Shown one piece after another: positions 40,901 through 47,687 of a DNA stretch of 64,000 nucleotides. Source of the stretch: Sulfidibacter corallicola (GTDB lineage: Bacteria > Acidobacteriota > Holophagae > Acanthopleuribacterales > Acanthopleuribacteraceae); assembly GCF_017498545.1 (NCBI RefSeq), contig NZ_CP071793.1, positions 10,968,256 to 11,032,255 on the forward strand, read 5' to 3'. Position 1 is the first letter of the stretch; each line of letters starts with the position of its first letter. The notes beneath the pieces were generated by a model that was not told the DNA's origin, did no database searches, and worked only from the letters and a program-made list of their open reading frames with translations. The translations under genes were made by a program, and so were the position numbers.

Positions 40901-42372
40901 CGCGACTCTACCGAAGCGGCGACCTGTGCCGTCACCAGGCGGACGCTTCGGGGGATTTGATCTTCGTGAGGCGGCGCGACAGCCAGGTTCAGGTGCGCGG
41001 GTTCCGCGTGGAAATGGGCGAGATCGAGCGCGCCCTGGCCGAGCAACCTGGAGTGCATACGGCTGCCGTGGCTGCGACCCGGGCAACGGACGGTCAACTT
41101 GAATTGTCGGCGTTCGTCGTCCCCCAATCCCCGGATTGGGAATGCGTCCGGGGAAGGCCCCTGTCGGGAGAGGCGTTGCGGCGCGCCCTGGGAGAAGTGC
41201 TGCCCAACTACATGCTGCCGCTTCATTGGTTCTTCCTGGACACGATGCCCATGAATGCCAACGAAAAGACCGACTACCGGACCCTGAAACGCATGGTTGC
41301 GGAGGGCCTGCTCGAGGAAGAGCTGGAAGACTGCGATGCCAGGCAGAACCGGCGCTCGACGCCACGTGACCGCTTCGAATTGGAGCTCATCGAGATCTGG
41401 CGTTTGGTATTGGATCGGGACGACCTCGGTCGTGACGACGATTTTTTCGAACGAGGCGGTAATTCGCTCAGGGCGGTGCGGTTGATGTCACAAATCCAAT
41501 CGCGATTTCGACAGAACCAGCCGCTGCGGGAGATCCTCGCCAACAGTCGGCTGGCCGACATGGCGCGACTGCTGCGGCTCGGCCAGGACCCCCTGCCCTA
41601 TCGGCCCTTGATCGCCCTGCAGCCAATAGGCGATCACCCGCCGTTGATCTTGATCCACCCGGCGGGCGGTGATTCGTTGGCGTACCTCGACCTTGCACGT
41701 CAGTTCGCGCCGGATCGACCCGTCTACGGAGTACAACCGAAAGGCTTGGAAAAGGGAGATCCGGAAGCGCCCGACACGATCGAGGCCATGGCACAAGATT
41801 ACGCGACAGCCCTGCTCCAACAATTCCCCGAGACCGAGTTTCGATTGGCGGGTGCTTCCTTCGGAGGCTTGGTCGCCTACGAAACGGCGGCGAAGCTGGT
41901 CGATGCCGGCGCGCGCGTGGCCTGGGTGGGCCTGCTCGACACTCATTTAAACACCGAACCGGGCGAGGACGACGATGCGGCCATCATCGCGGCGTTTTTC
42001 GAAGAGGCACCGGGATTCTCGCTGGCAGAATTGCGCCAAATACCGGCCGAAGAGCTGCCGGCCAGGGTATTGCGACAAGCCGCGGAGGCCGGCATCCTGC
42101 CGGCGGATTTCGGTGAGACCAGGGTCCGCGCGATTCTGGAGATGACACGACACAGCATGCGTGCGGTCAGGCAGTATCAGCCTAGGGCACTCGAGGTGGC
42201 GGTGACCCAATTCAGGGCGAGCGAGACATCGGGTGCCGAAGACGAGAGCCTGGGGTGGCGCACCTTGCTGGGTCATCGCCTCGAAGTGATCGAAGTCTCG
42301 GGAAATCACCAGAGCATGTTTCGCGGAGAGAACGCGGCCATGCTGGCCGAGCAGATCGCGAAGCGGTTGTGA
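34933..42372 (+). CDS. Megasynthase 7: NRPS C-A-PCP-C-A-PCP-TE (termination)
   Basis: 2479 aa, last enzyme of the line. It starts with a COM-like acceptor (NIEDIYELTPIQEG). Then C1 (HHLLLDGWS ~145), A1 (TSGSTGKPKS ~616, ANGKLDR ~970), PCP1 (LGGDSIR ~1021), a Pro-Asp repeat linker (~1076-1099), C2 (HHLLMDGWS ~1283), A2 (TSGSTGRPKG ~1758), PCP2 (GGNSLRA ~2170) and a type I thioesterase (~2225-2479; Ser2309 in GASFGG, Asp in LLDTHL, His in GNHQSM). The A1 code reads DAWQFGLIDK (Gln). The A2 code reads DAAYLGCVAK (unassigned), and its core-10 motif is NANEKTDY rather than NGKxDR, although the Lys remains. The TE releases the chain by hydrolysis or macrocyclisation; which one cannot be told from sequence. 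Confidence 0.92.
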   Translation: MNQQIKKNIEDIYELTPIQEGLLFHTVYAPGSGAYLQQYSFELQGPWRPELLRRAWEILVARHPILRTSFHWEKTPKPLQVVHKAVDLPWTELDWRERSQAGRRTDLEALMARERAEDLDTKRPPLMRLTLIRTGPHACILVWSFHHLLLDGWSMARVMAEVGQLWHQLDAGKTPSLAPSTPFRAYVLWLQQQDRAAAQAWWRANLAGFRRPLALMPEREAQLPQDATARYASVASTLPADSIEAARAFCRDRQITLNTFYEAVLALILSRYHGRDDVLFGANMATRPPTLTGSEAIVGPLINTVPVRIRVSGAQTVEDWLHDLQQGALNRERYAFCSLVDIQSWSEVAKGSPLFQIISAFESYPKAKTNEDPESGLRIENVSLKERINYPVSITLVPDDEVRLDITFDRDLFEKAEIQRLHDQVAHLFDRLPKAAAHRLDSISLLSPAEAAILLPPAAPSPAFRDVSAWFSQTVERFPRAVALREGPRTWTYAELEGAVAALTVQLRAELRDSESRVGLCCGRSAEMVVGMLAISAAGGICLPLEPEYPDARLAQWCAETQPALILAERGQVARLRALGNEAVWDLTPAPDTFLDTRTRAYRAEIHPDQGAYLMYTSGSTGKPKSVLIPHRALSNHMAWMKRTYPLAEDDRVLQKTPFTFDASVWEFWAPLLSGAQLVLAPAGAHADLNAMIDIVREAGITVLQLVPSIAQLLFDLPDFAGCTSLRRIFCGGEPLTPSLQQVFFQASGTVQADLINLYGPTETCIDASSWLCRRGCAPCLGFAIDHLRLLVLDRAMRPVPPGIPGEICIGGEGLARGYFGDPVATALKFVPDPFTGPEAPGSRLYRTGDWARRDPCYDGQGAQVAGPLIYQGRLDDQLKINGQRVEAVEIETALCDHPGVRQAAVAIRCLAGEDRDRLLAWVQPRAEKEEDAPGDEAWSRELRQHLEERLPRGWIPSLFTRVTELPRHANGKLDRTRLPNPEPVLTKTAERLEPMTPTERRLTEIWCDLLGIAEIGIHDNFFELGGDSIRCIQIVARAHLAGLRLTPKDMFAQPTIAALATLADNRPSGRGSREPDPGWPDPGRPDPGRPDPGWPDPTTHDFQKEDLLEQEGLETVVDRRSARDPFPLANLTPDRLALLKTQYPDYEDVLRLSPLQEGFLFHTLLEPEQPIYFEQASIELVGELDGAALKEAWQAVINHHTITRTAFAWRDLVDPHQVVLPAVELPWREEDWREMDESDQEARLQRFLDEDRSRGFELSRAPLMRCALFRLSDDRFRFVFSHHHLLMDGWSLPILFRQVLTAHAALLAGIKPSLAAAPPYRAFIHWLAGRDREAARDFWCAELNGFTRPNPLPGAIDMVGPRKDGEGTLRRLHRTLEESTTTALTDWVKFHRVTLNAVVQACWAFLLARYLDQRDIVFGTTVAGRPADLPDAGLIIGPFINTVPVRVRMAHAAVFADLAGEIQHGHMRRGPYDWASLKDIRDWSDVDNGSPLFRTLLVMENTPLERSFPERALGWQIRTVEAHQQTNFPLSAMVVPGPRLGIHLSWRDECFPPGAMPLFLDRLMWLLGEVVHRGDRPLGSWPPMSESERHRVLVTWNQTDRPPTDDGPLHLQIEDRAETAPQAIALRHATGTMTYADLNKHANRLAHHLIGRNLGPEHRIAVCLPRGFDLIVAILGIMKAGAAFVPLDVAQPRARRLGICSDADVDLVITNGNQRESFVERGLDTLLVDGGMGMFGREYEHNPVVAIDPANLAYVLFTSGSTGRPKGIAVTHRNLTHFISWLVTAYPLKSAEGVTLHTSPAFDASLASMFGVLVSGKTLLLVSEGDALGHLADLMDGNREASQPIAMYTGSPAQLEALMQLWRQRTDFRPNIEFILVGGELLKGTTVAALRDLVPNAPLANCYGPTEATVATTYFETKPGHRQPANIPIGRPIANARVYLLDRHMEPVAPGRIGELFIGGDGIARGYLGQSRTTAEAFVPDPFSGEPGARLYRSGDLCRHQADASGDLIFVRRRDSQVQVRGFRVEMGEIERALAEQPGVHTAAVAATRATDGQLELSAFVVPQSPDWECVRGRPLSGEALRRALGEVLPNYMLPLHWFFLDTMPMNANEKTDYRTLKRMVAEGLLEEELEDCDARQNRRSTPRDRFELELIEIWRLVLDRDDLGRDDDFFERGGNSLRAVRLMSQIQSRFRQNQPLREILANSRLADMARLLRLGQDPLPYRPLIALQPIGDHPPLILIHPAGGDSLAYLDLARQFAPDRPVYGVQPKGLEKGDPEAPDTIEAMAQDYATALLQQFPETEFRLAGASFGGLVAYETAAKLVDAGARVAWVGLLDTHLNTEPGEDDDAAIIAAFFEEAPGFSLAELRQIPAEELPARVLRQAAEAGILPADFGETRVRAILEMTRHSMRAVRQYQPRALEVAVTQFRASETSGAEDESLGWRTLLGHRLEVIEVSGNHQSMFRGENAAMLAEQIAKRL
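38158..38232 (+). repeat. 15-bp tandem repeat in an NRPS linker
   Basis: Four full and one partial copy of CCGGACCCCGGGTGG-like units (15 bp; variants end GGAAGG or GGGTGG). It stays in frame and encodes PDPGW/PDPGR pentapeptides between PCP1 and C2 of megasynthase 7. Confidence 0.9.
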
Positions 42373-42568
42373 ACGGGGCGTTCACGTTCGTCCGGATCAG
42401 GCAGGTAAAAGCGAACCGAAACTCAATGGAGCTGGCGTGCGATCGCCGATGAACAAACTCTCCCAATCTTGGGCAGGGATCCCGCTCGGGGTCGTGGCAT
42501 GAGGGAGTTTCCTGCCAATGTCACCAAGAGCTTCGGAATGATGGTGTGGGTGACATTTGAGGCGTGAT

Positions 42569-43540
42569 TTAGGGCCGAGACGCGATAACGCTTACTTCGG
42601 CACGGCTCATTTTGGCGATTTCCGCCACCTGCCGCTCATCCAAACCCGCGCGCAGCATGCTTTTTACCAGTTCATGTCGTGCATGCCGTTCGCCATGCTG
42701 CTCACCCTCTCGGTAGCCATGCTGCTCACCTTTTTGATACCCGACCTGTTCTCCCTTTTCGAAGCCAATTTGCTCACCTTGCTCAAGACCAATTTCGATG
42801 CCTCGTTGCTCACCTTTTTCCATCAGCATCTCGCGTACCGTCATGCTCATTTGGTCCTCCGTTTCCTCGAACAAGATCATAACCCTTCGTTTCTCTTCCT
42901 CACTCAACCGGGCGTTGACATCGATAAAATCCATGAATCGAATGAAGGTCCCGTGATCGGTCACCCTGTACAAATGAGTATAGGCCAAAGCGGTCACGTG
43001 CAACCGCTCCTCCTCCGGATAATCCAACAACGGCGCCAGGACATACCACACAGGGTTGTCGCTTCCCCAAATGTCGTCCACGTTCTGTTCACGCAACTTC
43101 ACCCGCAGGAACGAAAAATCCAGCCAGGTCTCCCCGATCGCCTCGTGGCGAATCCGACGCGCCACGTCGCGCCGCCATCGCGGTCGGTCGGTAAACACCA
43201 CCACAGGCAAAACCGGTAGCCCACCCACCATCCGATCCAGATCGAGAACGTAGTGGCACAGCCGGTGGATGGAAAACGACGACTTCTTGCTCTGGTGCTC
43301 CATCAAGCAGATCAGCCCGCCACCGCCGCGAAATTTGAGGTGCATCGCCAAATCTACGATGCGCCCGGGATCGTGCATCATGTGGCGAGGCATTTCCTGA
43401 CGAAGCTGAACCACTTCCTCCAAGCGCCCATATTCCGATTCGAGCCTGGGCACCAGGGCCCGCACCGATTGCTTGGGAAAGGTCAGGACGAGATCTTTGA
43501 ACGCCTTGTCATGGGAAAATTCCATTTTATTCTCCGTCAT
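42569..43540 (-). CDS. Rpn/YhgA-like PD-(D/E)XK nuclease family protein
   Basis: 323 aa; ATG at 43540 preceded by CGGAGG. The N-terminal half (~1-235) resembles the Rpn (recombination-promoting nuclease, transposase_31/YhgA-like) proteins, with Asp63 and Glu81-x-Gln83 (VDLAMHLKF, LMEHQSKK) in the place of the PD-(D/E)XK active site. Residues 241-284 are an 8-residue repeat of the form xKGEQxGY, a length-variable region typical of these families. The C-terminus (LVKSMLRAGLDERQVAEIAKMS) looks like a small helical segment. It is convergent with the NRPS operon and shares no obvious function with it. The family is associated with RecA-independent recombination and recently with phage defence; neither role is demonstrated here. 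Confidence 0.75.
   Translation of the reverse strand: MTENKMEFSHDKAFKDLVLTFPKQSVRALVPRLESEYGRLEEVVQLRQEMPRHMMHDPGRIVDLAMHLKFRGGGGLICLMEHQSKKSSFSIHRLCHYVLDLDRMVGGLPVLPVVVFTDRPRWRRDVARRIRHEAIGETWLDFSFLRVKLREQNVDDIWGSDNPVWYVLAPLLDYPEEERLHVTALAYTHLYRVTDHGTFIRFMDFIDVNARLSEEEKRRVMILFEETEDQMSMTVREMLMEKGEQRGIEIGLEQGEQIGFEKGEQVGYQKGEQHGYREGEQHGERHARHELVKSMLRAGLDERQVAEIAKMSRAEVSVIASRP
42689..42820 (-). repeat. Imperfect 24-bp repeats inside the Rpn-like gene
   Basis: About five degenerate 24-base units containing GCTCACC on the plus strand. They encode the GEQxG octapeptides near the C-terminus of the Rpn-like protein. Units stay in frame, so the copy number could change without frameshift. Confidence 0.8.
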
Positions 43541-43968
43541 GACGCCTCCGTTCCCCTATCCGATAGCGGCCCCGATCCAGGAATGCGCGGAGAAGGAATG
43601 AGTGATGCTTTCCGAACGAATCGTGCCCCATTCTCCCCTGGCTTTCTTGAACCTGGCAAGCATTTAGTTCTTAAAAAAATTTCTCGGACACGCGAATAAA
43701 TCCGCAACACCGAAACCAGATTCCCCACCATGAGAAAATGCTATGCCTAAAATGAGAAAGCGCACCCTAGGGTGCGCTTTCTGGGGCTTCTCTATTGCCC
43801 ATATTCATATAAAAGGGGGCGCGGGGGTCGGACAGGCATCTCCGCCAAAATGCCATGCCGATAGCGCAAAGAGTCTACGGCCGTGTAACCATGCCTGGTG
43901 TATCAGGCCGATCACGAATCGACCGGTATAGGATAAGAAGGAATTGTGGGGAGAATATTCGGTGGCGT
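43541..43968. other. Intergenic region between two minus-strand genes
   Basis: About 428 bases without a supported gene. It contains the presumed promoter of the Rpn-like gene (its ribosome binding site is at 43545-43550) and a perfect palindrome at 43755-43782. Base composition falls towards AT-rich from about 43660. Confidence 0.5.
43755..43782 (-). terminator. Perfect 28-bp palindrome, probable terminator
   Basis: AGAAAGCGCACCCT is followed directly by its exact reverse complement, with the axis in CTAG. Read on the minus strand it is followed by CATTTTAGG, so it could end transcription of the zinc-ribbon gene about 190 bases upstream. The lack of a free loop and the perfect symmetry also allow a protein-binding site. 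Confidence 0.5.
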
Positions 43969-44415
43969 TCAAACGGTCCCGGCTGCGATTGCCGATAGGA
44001 TTCGAGGCTCCGATTCGGAATGGAAATATTTCCGTAACTGGAGGACCTCACCGGCAAGTAAGGAACTTTCGCGATCGGGCGGGAGAATTGGGGTGTAATA
44101 ATCCACAATTCCAGAGCGAATCAAATGACCCAGCGACTTCAAATCGTAGCTGAATCCCTCGCAACAGGGTTTGCAGATGCGGTAAGGGCCGTAACTCTCG
44201 TCGGGGGATCCGTCGATGCCGAAGCTGTCACGGGCTCCGTCATAGATCCCGACACGACAATTTTTTTCTGAATCCAAGTCGATTTGAAATCGACGCCCAC
44301 AGGCCGCGCAATGGACGATACCGGCAACACGAGGAATCTTTCCCAAACCGACAAACGAAAACTGACTGCAGGAAGGACAAATAACTTGGGCCACATATTT
44401 GAGAGCACACGTCAT
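43969..44415 (-). CDS. Small zinc-ribbon-like protein of unknown function
   Basis: 148 aa starting MTCALKYVAQ. Two CxxC pairs (CPSC at 13-16 and CAAC at 36-39) look like a zinc ribbon of the MJ0042/rubredoxin-like kind, and a CKPCC cluster follows at 81-85. The rest (YYTPILPPDRESS, LQLRKYF) is soluble with no membrane segment or signal peptide. A frame extension to TTG 44430 is rejected because GGGAGGG sits 4 bases before the ATG at 44415. I do not recognise the family. The gene lies alone in an AT-rich pocket unlike its GC-rich neighbours, which may indicate recent acquisition. The product could be a nucleic-acid-binding or metal-binding accessory protein. Confidence 0.65.
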   Translation of the reverse strand: MTCALKYVAQVICPSCSQFSFVGLGKIPRVAGIVHCAACGRRFQIDLDSEKNCRVGIYDGARDSFGIDGSPDESYGPYRICKPCCEGFSYDLKSLGHLIRSGIVDYYTPILPPDRESSLLAGEVLQLRKYFHSESEPRILSAIAAGTV

Positions 44416-44419
44416 ATCG

Positions 44420-44426
44420 CCCTCCC
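44420..44426 (-). promoter_or_regulatory. Ribosome binding site of the zinc-ribbon gene
   Basis: GGGAGGG on the minus strand, 4 bases before ATG. It decides the start at 44415 instead of the upstream TTG. Confidence 0.75.
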
Positions 44427-44621
44427 GCAAACAACCACTGACTTCAATTTAATAAACAGATCACGTAAAAACACCTGCCCAACATTATTTAGTGATCAAT
44501 AACACAAAAACTATTCAAGTTTTTCATAAACTCAATGTGCCCAGCAGTTTTTAGGTCAGTTTGAAGGCTGAAACCGGGCTATGACTAGGCATTTATCCGT
44601 TCTCCCGCAACACAAACACAC
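44427..44621. other. AT-rich intergenic segment
   Basis: Markedly AT-rich (for example around 44450-44540), with a TGATCA palindrome near 44492. It presumably holds the promoter of the zinc-ribbon gene on the minus strand. I could not fix a -35/-10 pair. Confidence 0.4.
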
Positions 44622-44662
44622 CAAGACAAGAAAAGGCCCCACAGCAGGAACCGCGGGGCTCT
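44622..44662 (-). terminator. Rho-independent terminator after the beta-helix gene
   Basis: On the minus strand GCCCCGCGG pairs with CTGTGGGGC (9 bp with two G-T pairs, loop TTCCTG), followed by CTTTTCTTG. It lies about 25 bases after the stop codon of the beta-helix gene. Confidence 0.75.
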
Positions 44663-44687
44663 CTTTTTCCGACTTCAACGACGAGGG

Positions 44688-47432
44688 TCAGGGTGCCTCG
44701 ACCGAAATCACCTCGGTGACGCCATAGAGGTACTGAAGACTGGTATCGAGGACCACATCGGTCCAGTCGGATGCCTGTGACTGATCGTCTCCCTGCTTGG
44801 TGATCCAAACGGTATCAGGATCGTCCAATTTGGTCCGCCGCCGCAACGGCTTTCCACTCGTGTGGAAAGTGACGAAATACTCTGTACCTTCCGTCATCTG
44901 AAAGTCGATTTCGTCACTGAAGACGCGTTCGCCAGGCGCGATTTCCACACTGTCGCTCCCATCGAAGGTGACCGAAACCGGAACGCCAACGATATCCATG
45001 GTGCCAATTTGGCGCTCGGCGATGGTCGCCCCCATGACGGTATAGTTTTTGGTGTCGGAGCGGCCATCGAAGGCAATTTGGATGCGGTTGCTGCCCGCGT
45101 GAACGAACTCGCCTTTCAGCAAATTGCGGTAGGAACGATGGCGTCGCCAGGCGTCGCTCCACCATCCATTGTCGATTTGATCGTCCGCCCGCCACAGGAC
45201 GGCGGGCGTCACCGTGAGGGAACGAGAGAATTGGTCCGCCTGGGCACCGTTGAAAACGGTCAGGACAACGGTGTACTCACCGGGAGCCTTGTAAGTGTGG
45301 ACGGGGTGGAGTTCAGCCGAAGTGGTGCCATCTCCAAAATCCCATTGCCAACTTTGGGCTTCCTCGGAGAGATTCGTGAACGAGGCCGTCACGGGCAAAG
45401 CCTCGCGCTCGACGTCCAGCAGAAAGTGAGCGCGCAATCCGGAAGTCGCATACTCGAAGCAGCCTGCGGAAGTTCGGCCCTCGAACACCGCGGCTCCGGG
45501 CCAACTCGCGGGGATCTCGGCCAGGACGAATCCCAGCTCCTGACGCCCCGCGCTTTCGATGCCAAGCTGGAAGTAGGCTTGCGGATCGACGAGCGAACCG
45601 CCGACGAACTGTGGATCGCCCTGACGGTTGTTCTCCCATGCGGCGGGCATCGGCACATTGGCCAGGTCCAGATAGGTGCCACCGTTGAATGCGTTCCAAT
45701 CGCGATAAAGGGATTTTCCCTGAGGGTTGCCGATCCCGATCAGCGACGAGTAGAACAGGTTGCTGTCGTAATTGTTGTCCGCACTCTCGAGCCCGCTCGC
45801 TTTGACGATCTGCTTGTTCGAATAGAAAATGTTGTTGCGGAAATCGAAGTCTTCGACTCCCTCGGAAAGCCAGAGGGGCGTCTGCCACTCATTCTTGGCG
45901 AAGAAGGTGTTGTAGTAGAACCGGACCTGGGTGGTATCCCAGGGTCCCCATAATTGAAATTTGGTGACGACACTGGATTTGGGTTCGGAAGACTGATCGA
46001 TGAAATCCCAGGCATAGAGTTGTTCTTTGTCGGCCATCAGCAGGTTCCCATAAACGTAGGTCGGCCCATCGTGGTGGGGCGCCAAACTGAAGCCCACGTA
46101 GGCATCGTGAATGAGATTGTAGTGGAACTCTCCATCGATGACCCGCGCGCCCGCATCCAAAGCATCGTCAAAAATGTTGTGAATGTGGTTGTGATGCACG
46201 AGCACCCGCTCGTTGGGATCCTCGTCACGACCACCGCCGATATTGATGCCGTCGAAGAAACCAGTGACTTCGTTGTACGCGATCTCGGTGTCCGCACTGC
46301 CGTTATACGGTTGCACGCCAATGCCGAGGCCCTCCATGGTCTTGACACCGGCGGCATTCGGATTCGAAAGCGGTCCTCCTTCGAGACCATCACGACCGAA
46401 CAGGCAACCGCACTTATCGACATCCTCGATCAAGGAACCCACATCGCGGATGTAGGTGGCGTAACAGTGTTTCACGTCGCCCCAAGTCCAATCGGCGTGA
46501 TGATCCCGCGTGACCAGGTTGTCGGTGATCCGTATCCGGGTGGCGATCATCGGCGAACCGCTGGGTCCGCCGACGTAGATGCCGCTGATCGAATTGACGA
46601 CTGCAACCGCATTGACGGTGACGTCCGTGCTCTCGGACAAGTAGATCCCATAGTTCGCGCCGTGTTTGAACATGAGTGATCGATCCAGCCCGTCGATCAC
46701 GATGTCGCTTGATTTCTTGATGGAAAGAACCGACTTGGACTGGGATATGAAGTAGGGCCGTGCGTTGGGGTTCCGAATGCCCTTGGGATCGTGCAGGCCA
46801 AGATACACGTGGGTCGGCGTGAAATAGGCACCATCGCCATTTTGATCGTGGACGTGACGCATCTTGAACAGGGTTGGGCCGGGATAGGTCCAGAGCAGCC
46901 GATCGATGCCGGCTGTATCCGCGACACTGACGGTGTTGCGCGTCACGATGTGGGGATCGGGCGTGTTCTTCACGTTGAACTGATGGGGAAAACTGTAAAC
47001 CGTGTAGGGTTCACCGGAATAGTCGCCCGTGAAGGTGCCCTCCTGGGTCCAATGGTCCATGCCGCGTTGGGTCAAGGCCTCGATCGCGGCGGAAACGACG
47101 ACCTTTTCGACCTCGCCGTTCTCGTCGAAGGGTTGCAAGGTGAGGTGGTGTTTTTCGTAAATCGAGAGCGGTTCGTAATAGGTACCACCCCGAACCTTGA
47201 TGGTGTAGTGGACGGTGGGATCGATACATCGATCGATCGCCGCCTGAATGGAACAGAAAGGAACGGTGAGTGTGCCCGCGCCTCCGTCGCTGCATTGTGT
47301 ACCGGAGCCATCCACATAGAATACCTGACTTGTCGTTTGAGCGAAGACGCTCACCGGAACGGTGAAAACCGCACTCGAGACGACGAGCGTCGCAAAAATA
47401 CCGAGGATACGGCGCGAAAAGGTCACTTTCAT
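44688..47432 (-). CDS. Secreted parallel beta-helix protein with PKD domain
   Basis: 914 aa from ATG 47432, chosen because GGGAG lies upstream and a signal peptide begins at once (MKVTFSRRILGIFATLVVSS, cleavage after VFA near residue 31). Residues ~35-620 have the pattern of right-handed beta-helix repeats (IRITDNLVTRDHH, VLVHHNHIHNIFDDAL), as in polysaccharide lyases and the DUF1565/pectate-lyase group. A PKD domain follows (~680-735; WQWDFGDGTT, HTYKAPGEYTVVLTV). The C-terminal ~150 residues (IQIAFDGRSDTKNYTV, VTFDGSDSVEIAPGE) resemble the beta-sandwich that precedes the catalytic domain in some SGNH esterases, but no esterase follows. It may bind or cleave polysaccharide outside the cell; the substrate is unknown. 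Confidence 0.8.
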   Translation of the reverse strand: MKVTFSRRILGIFATLVVSSAVFTVPVSVFAQTTSQVFYVDGSGTQCSDGGAGTLTVPFCSIQAAIDRCIDPTVHYTIKVRGGTYYEPLSIYEKHHLTLQPFDENGEVEKVVVSAAIEALTQRGMDHWTQEGTFTGDYSGEPYTVYSFPHQFNVKNTPDPHIVTRNTVSVADTAGIDRLLWTYPGPTLFKMRHVHDQNGDGAYFTPTHVYLGLHDPKGIRNPNARPYFISQSKSVLSIKKSSDIVIDGLDRSLMFKHGANYGIYLSESTDVTVNAVAVVNSISGIYVGGPSGSPMIATRIRITDNLVTRDHHADWTWGDVKHCYATYIRDVGSLIEDVDKCGCLFGRDGLEGGPLSNPNAAGVKTMEGLGIGVQPYNGSADTEIAYNEVTGFFDGINIGGGRDEDPNERVLVHHNHIHNIFDDALDAGARVIDGEFHYNLIHDAYVGFSLAPHHDGPTYVYGNLLMADKEQLYAWDFIDQSSEPKSSVVTKFQLWGPWDTTQVRFYYNTFFAKNEWQTPLWLSEGVEDFDFRNNIFYSNKQIVKASGLESADNNYDSNLFYSSLIGIGNPQGKSLYRDWNAFNGGTYLDLANVPMPAAWENNRQGDPQFVGGSLVDPQAYFQLGIESAGRQELGFVLAEIPASWPGAAVFEGRTSAGCFEYATSGLRAHFLLDVEREALPVTASFTNLSEEAQSWQWDFGDGTTSAELHPVHTYKAPGEYTVVLTVFNGAQADQFSRSLTVTPAVLWRADDQIDNGWWSDAWRRHRSYRNLLKGEFVHAGSNRIQIAFDGRSDTKNYTVMGATIAERQIGTMDIVGVPVSVTFDGSDSVEIAPGERVFSDEIDFQMTEGTEYFVTFHTSGKPLRRRTKLDDPDTVWITKQGDDQSQASDWTDVVLDTSLQYLYGVTEVISVEAP

Positions 47433-47687
47433 ATAAGGTTCTCCCAAAATCGAATCGAGATCGCACCATCGGTTAGACCAGACAACCAATGGTGGTGAGG
47501 TTGCCTTCGGGACGGAGGGCGTCCCGAGCGAACCCGTCACCCGATCTCGAAAGGGAGCACGCGACGACCGGAACAAATCCGCCACGAAAAATGTCGTCCA
47601 GAAAAAAGCGTGACCGTCCTCACCCCACCCGACATAGGATTCGCCCGATGCCTGGACACGCGAAGCCCGGCTCGAACACTTCGATGG

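Noticed and set aside
42689..42820. CRISPR-like array
   Set aside because: The units are contiguous degenerate 24-mers without spacers and encode an in-frame peptide repeat.
47433..47585. 51-residue N-terminal extension of the beta-helix protein
   Set aside because: The signal peptide starts at the internal Met at 47432, which also has a ribosome binding site.
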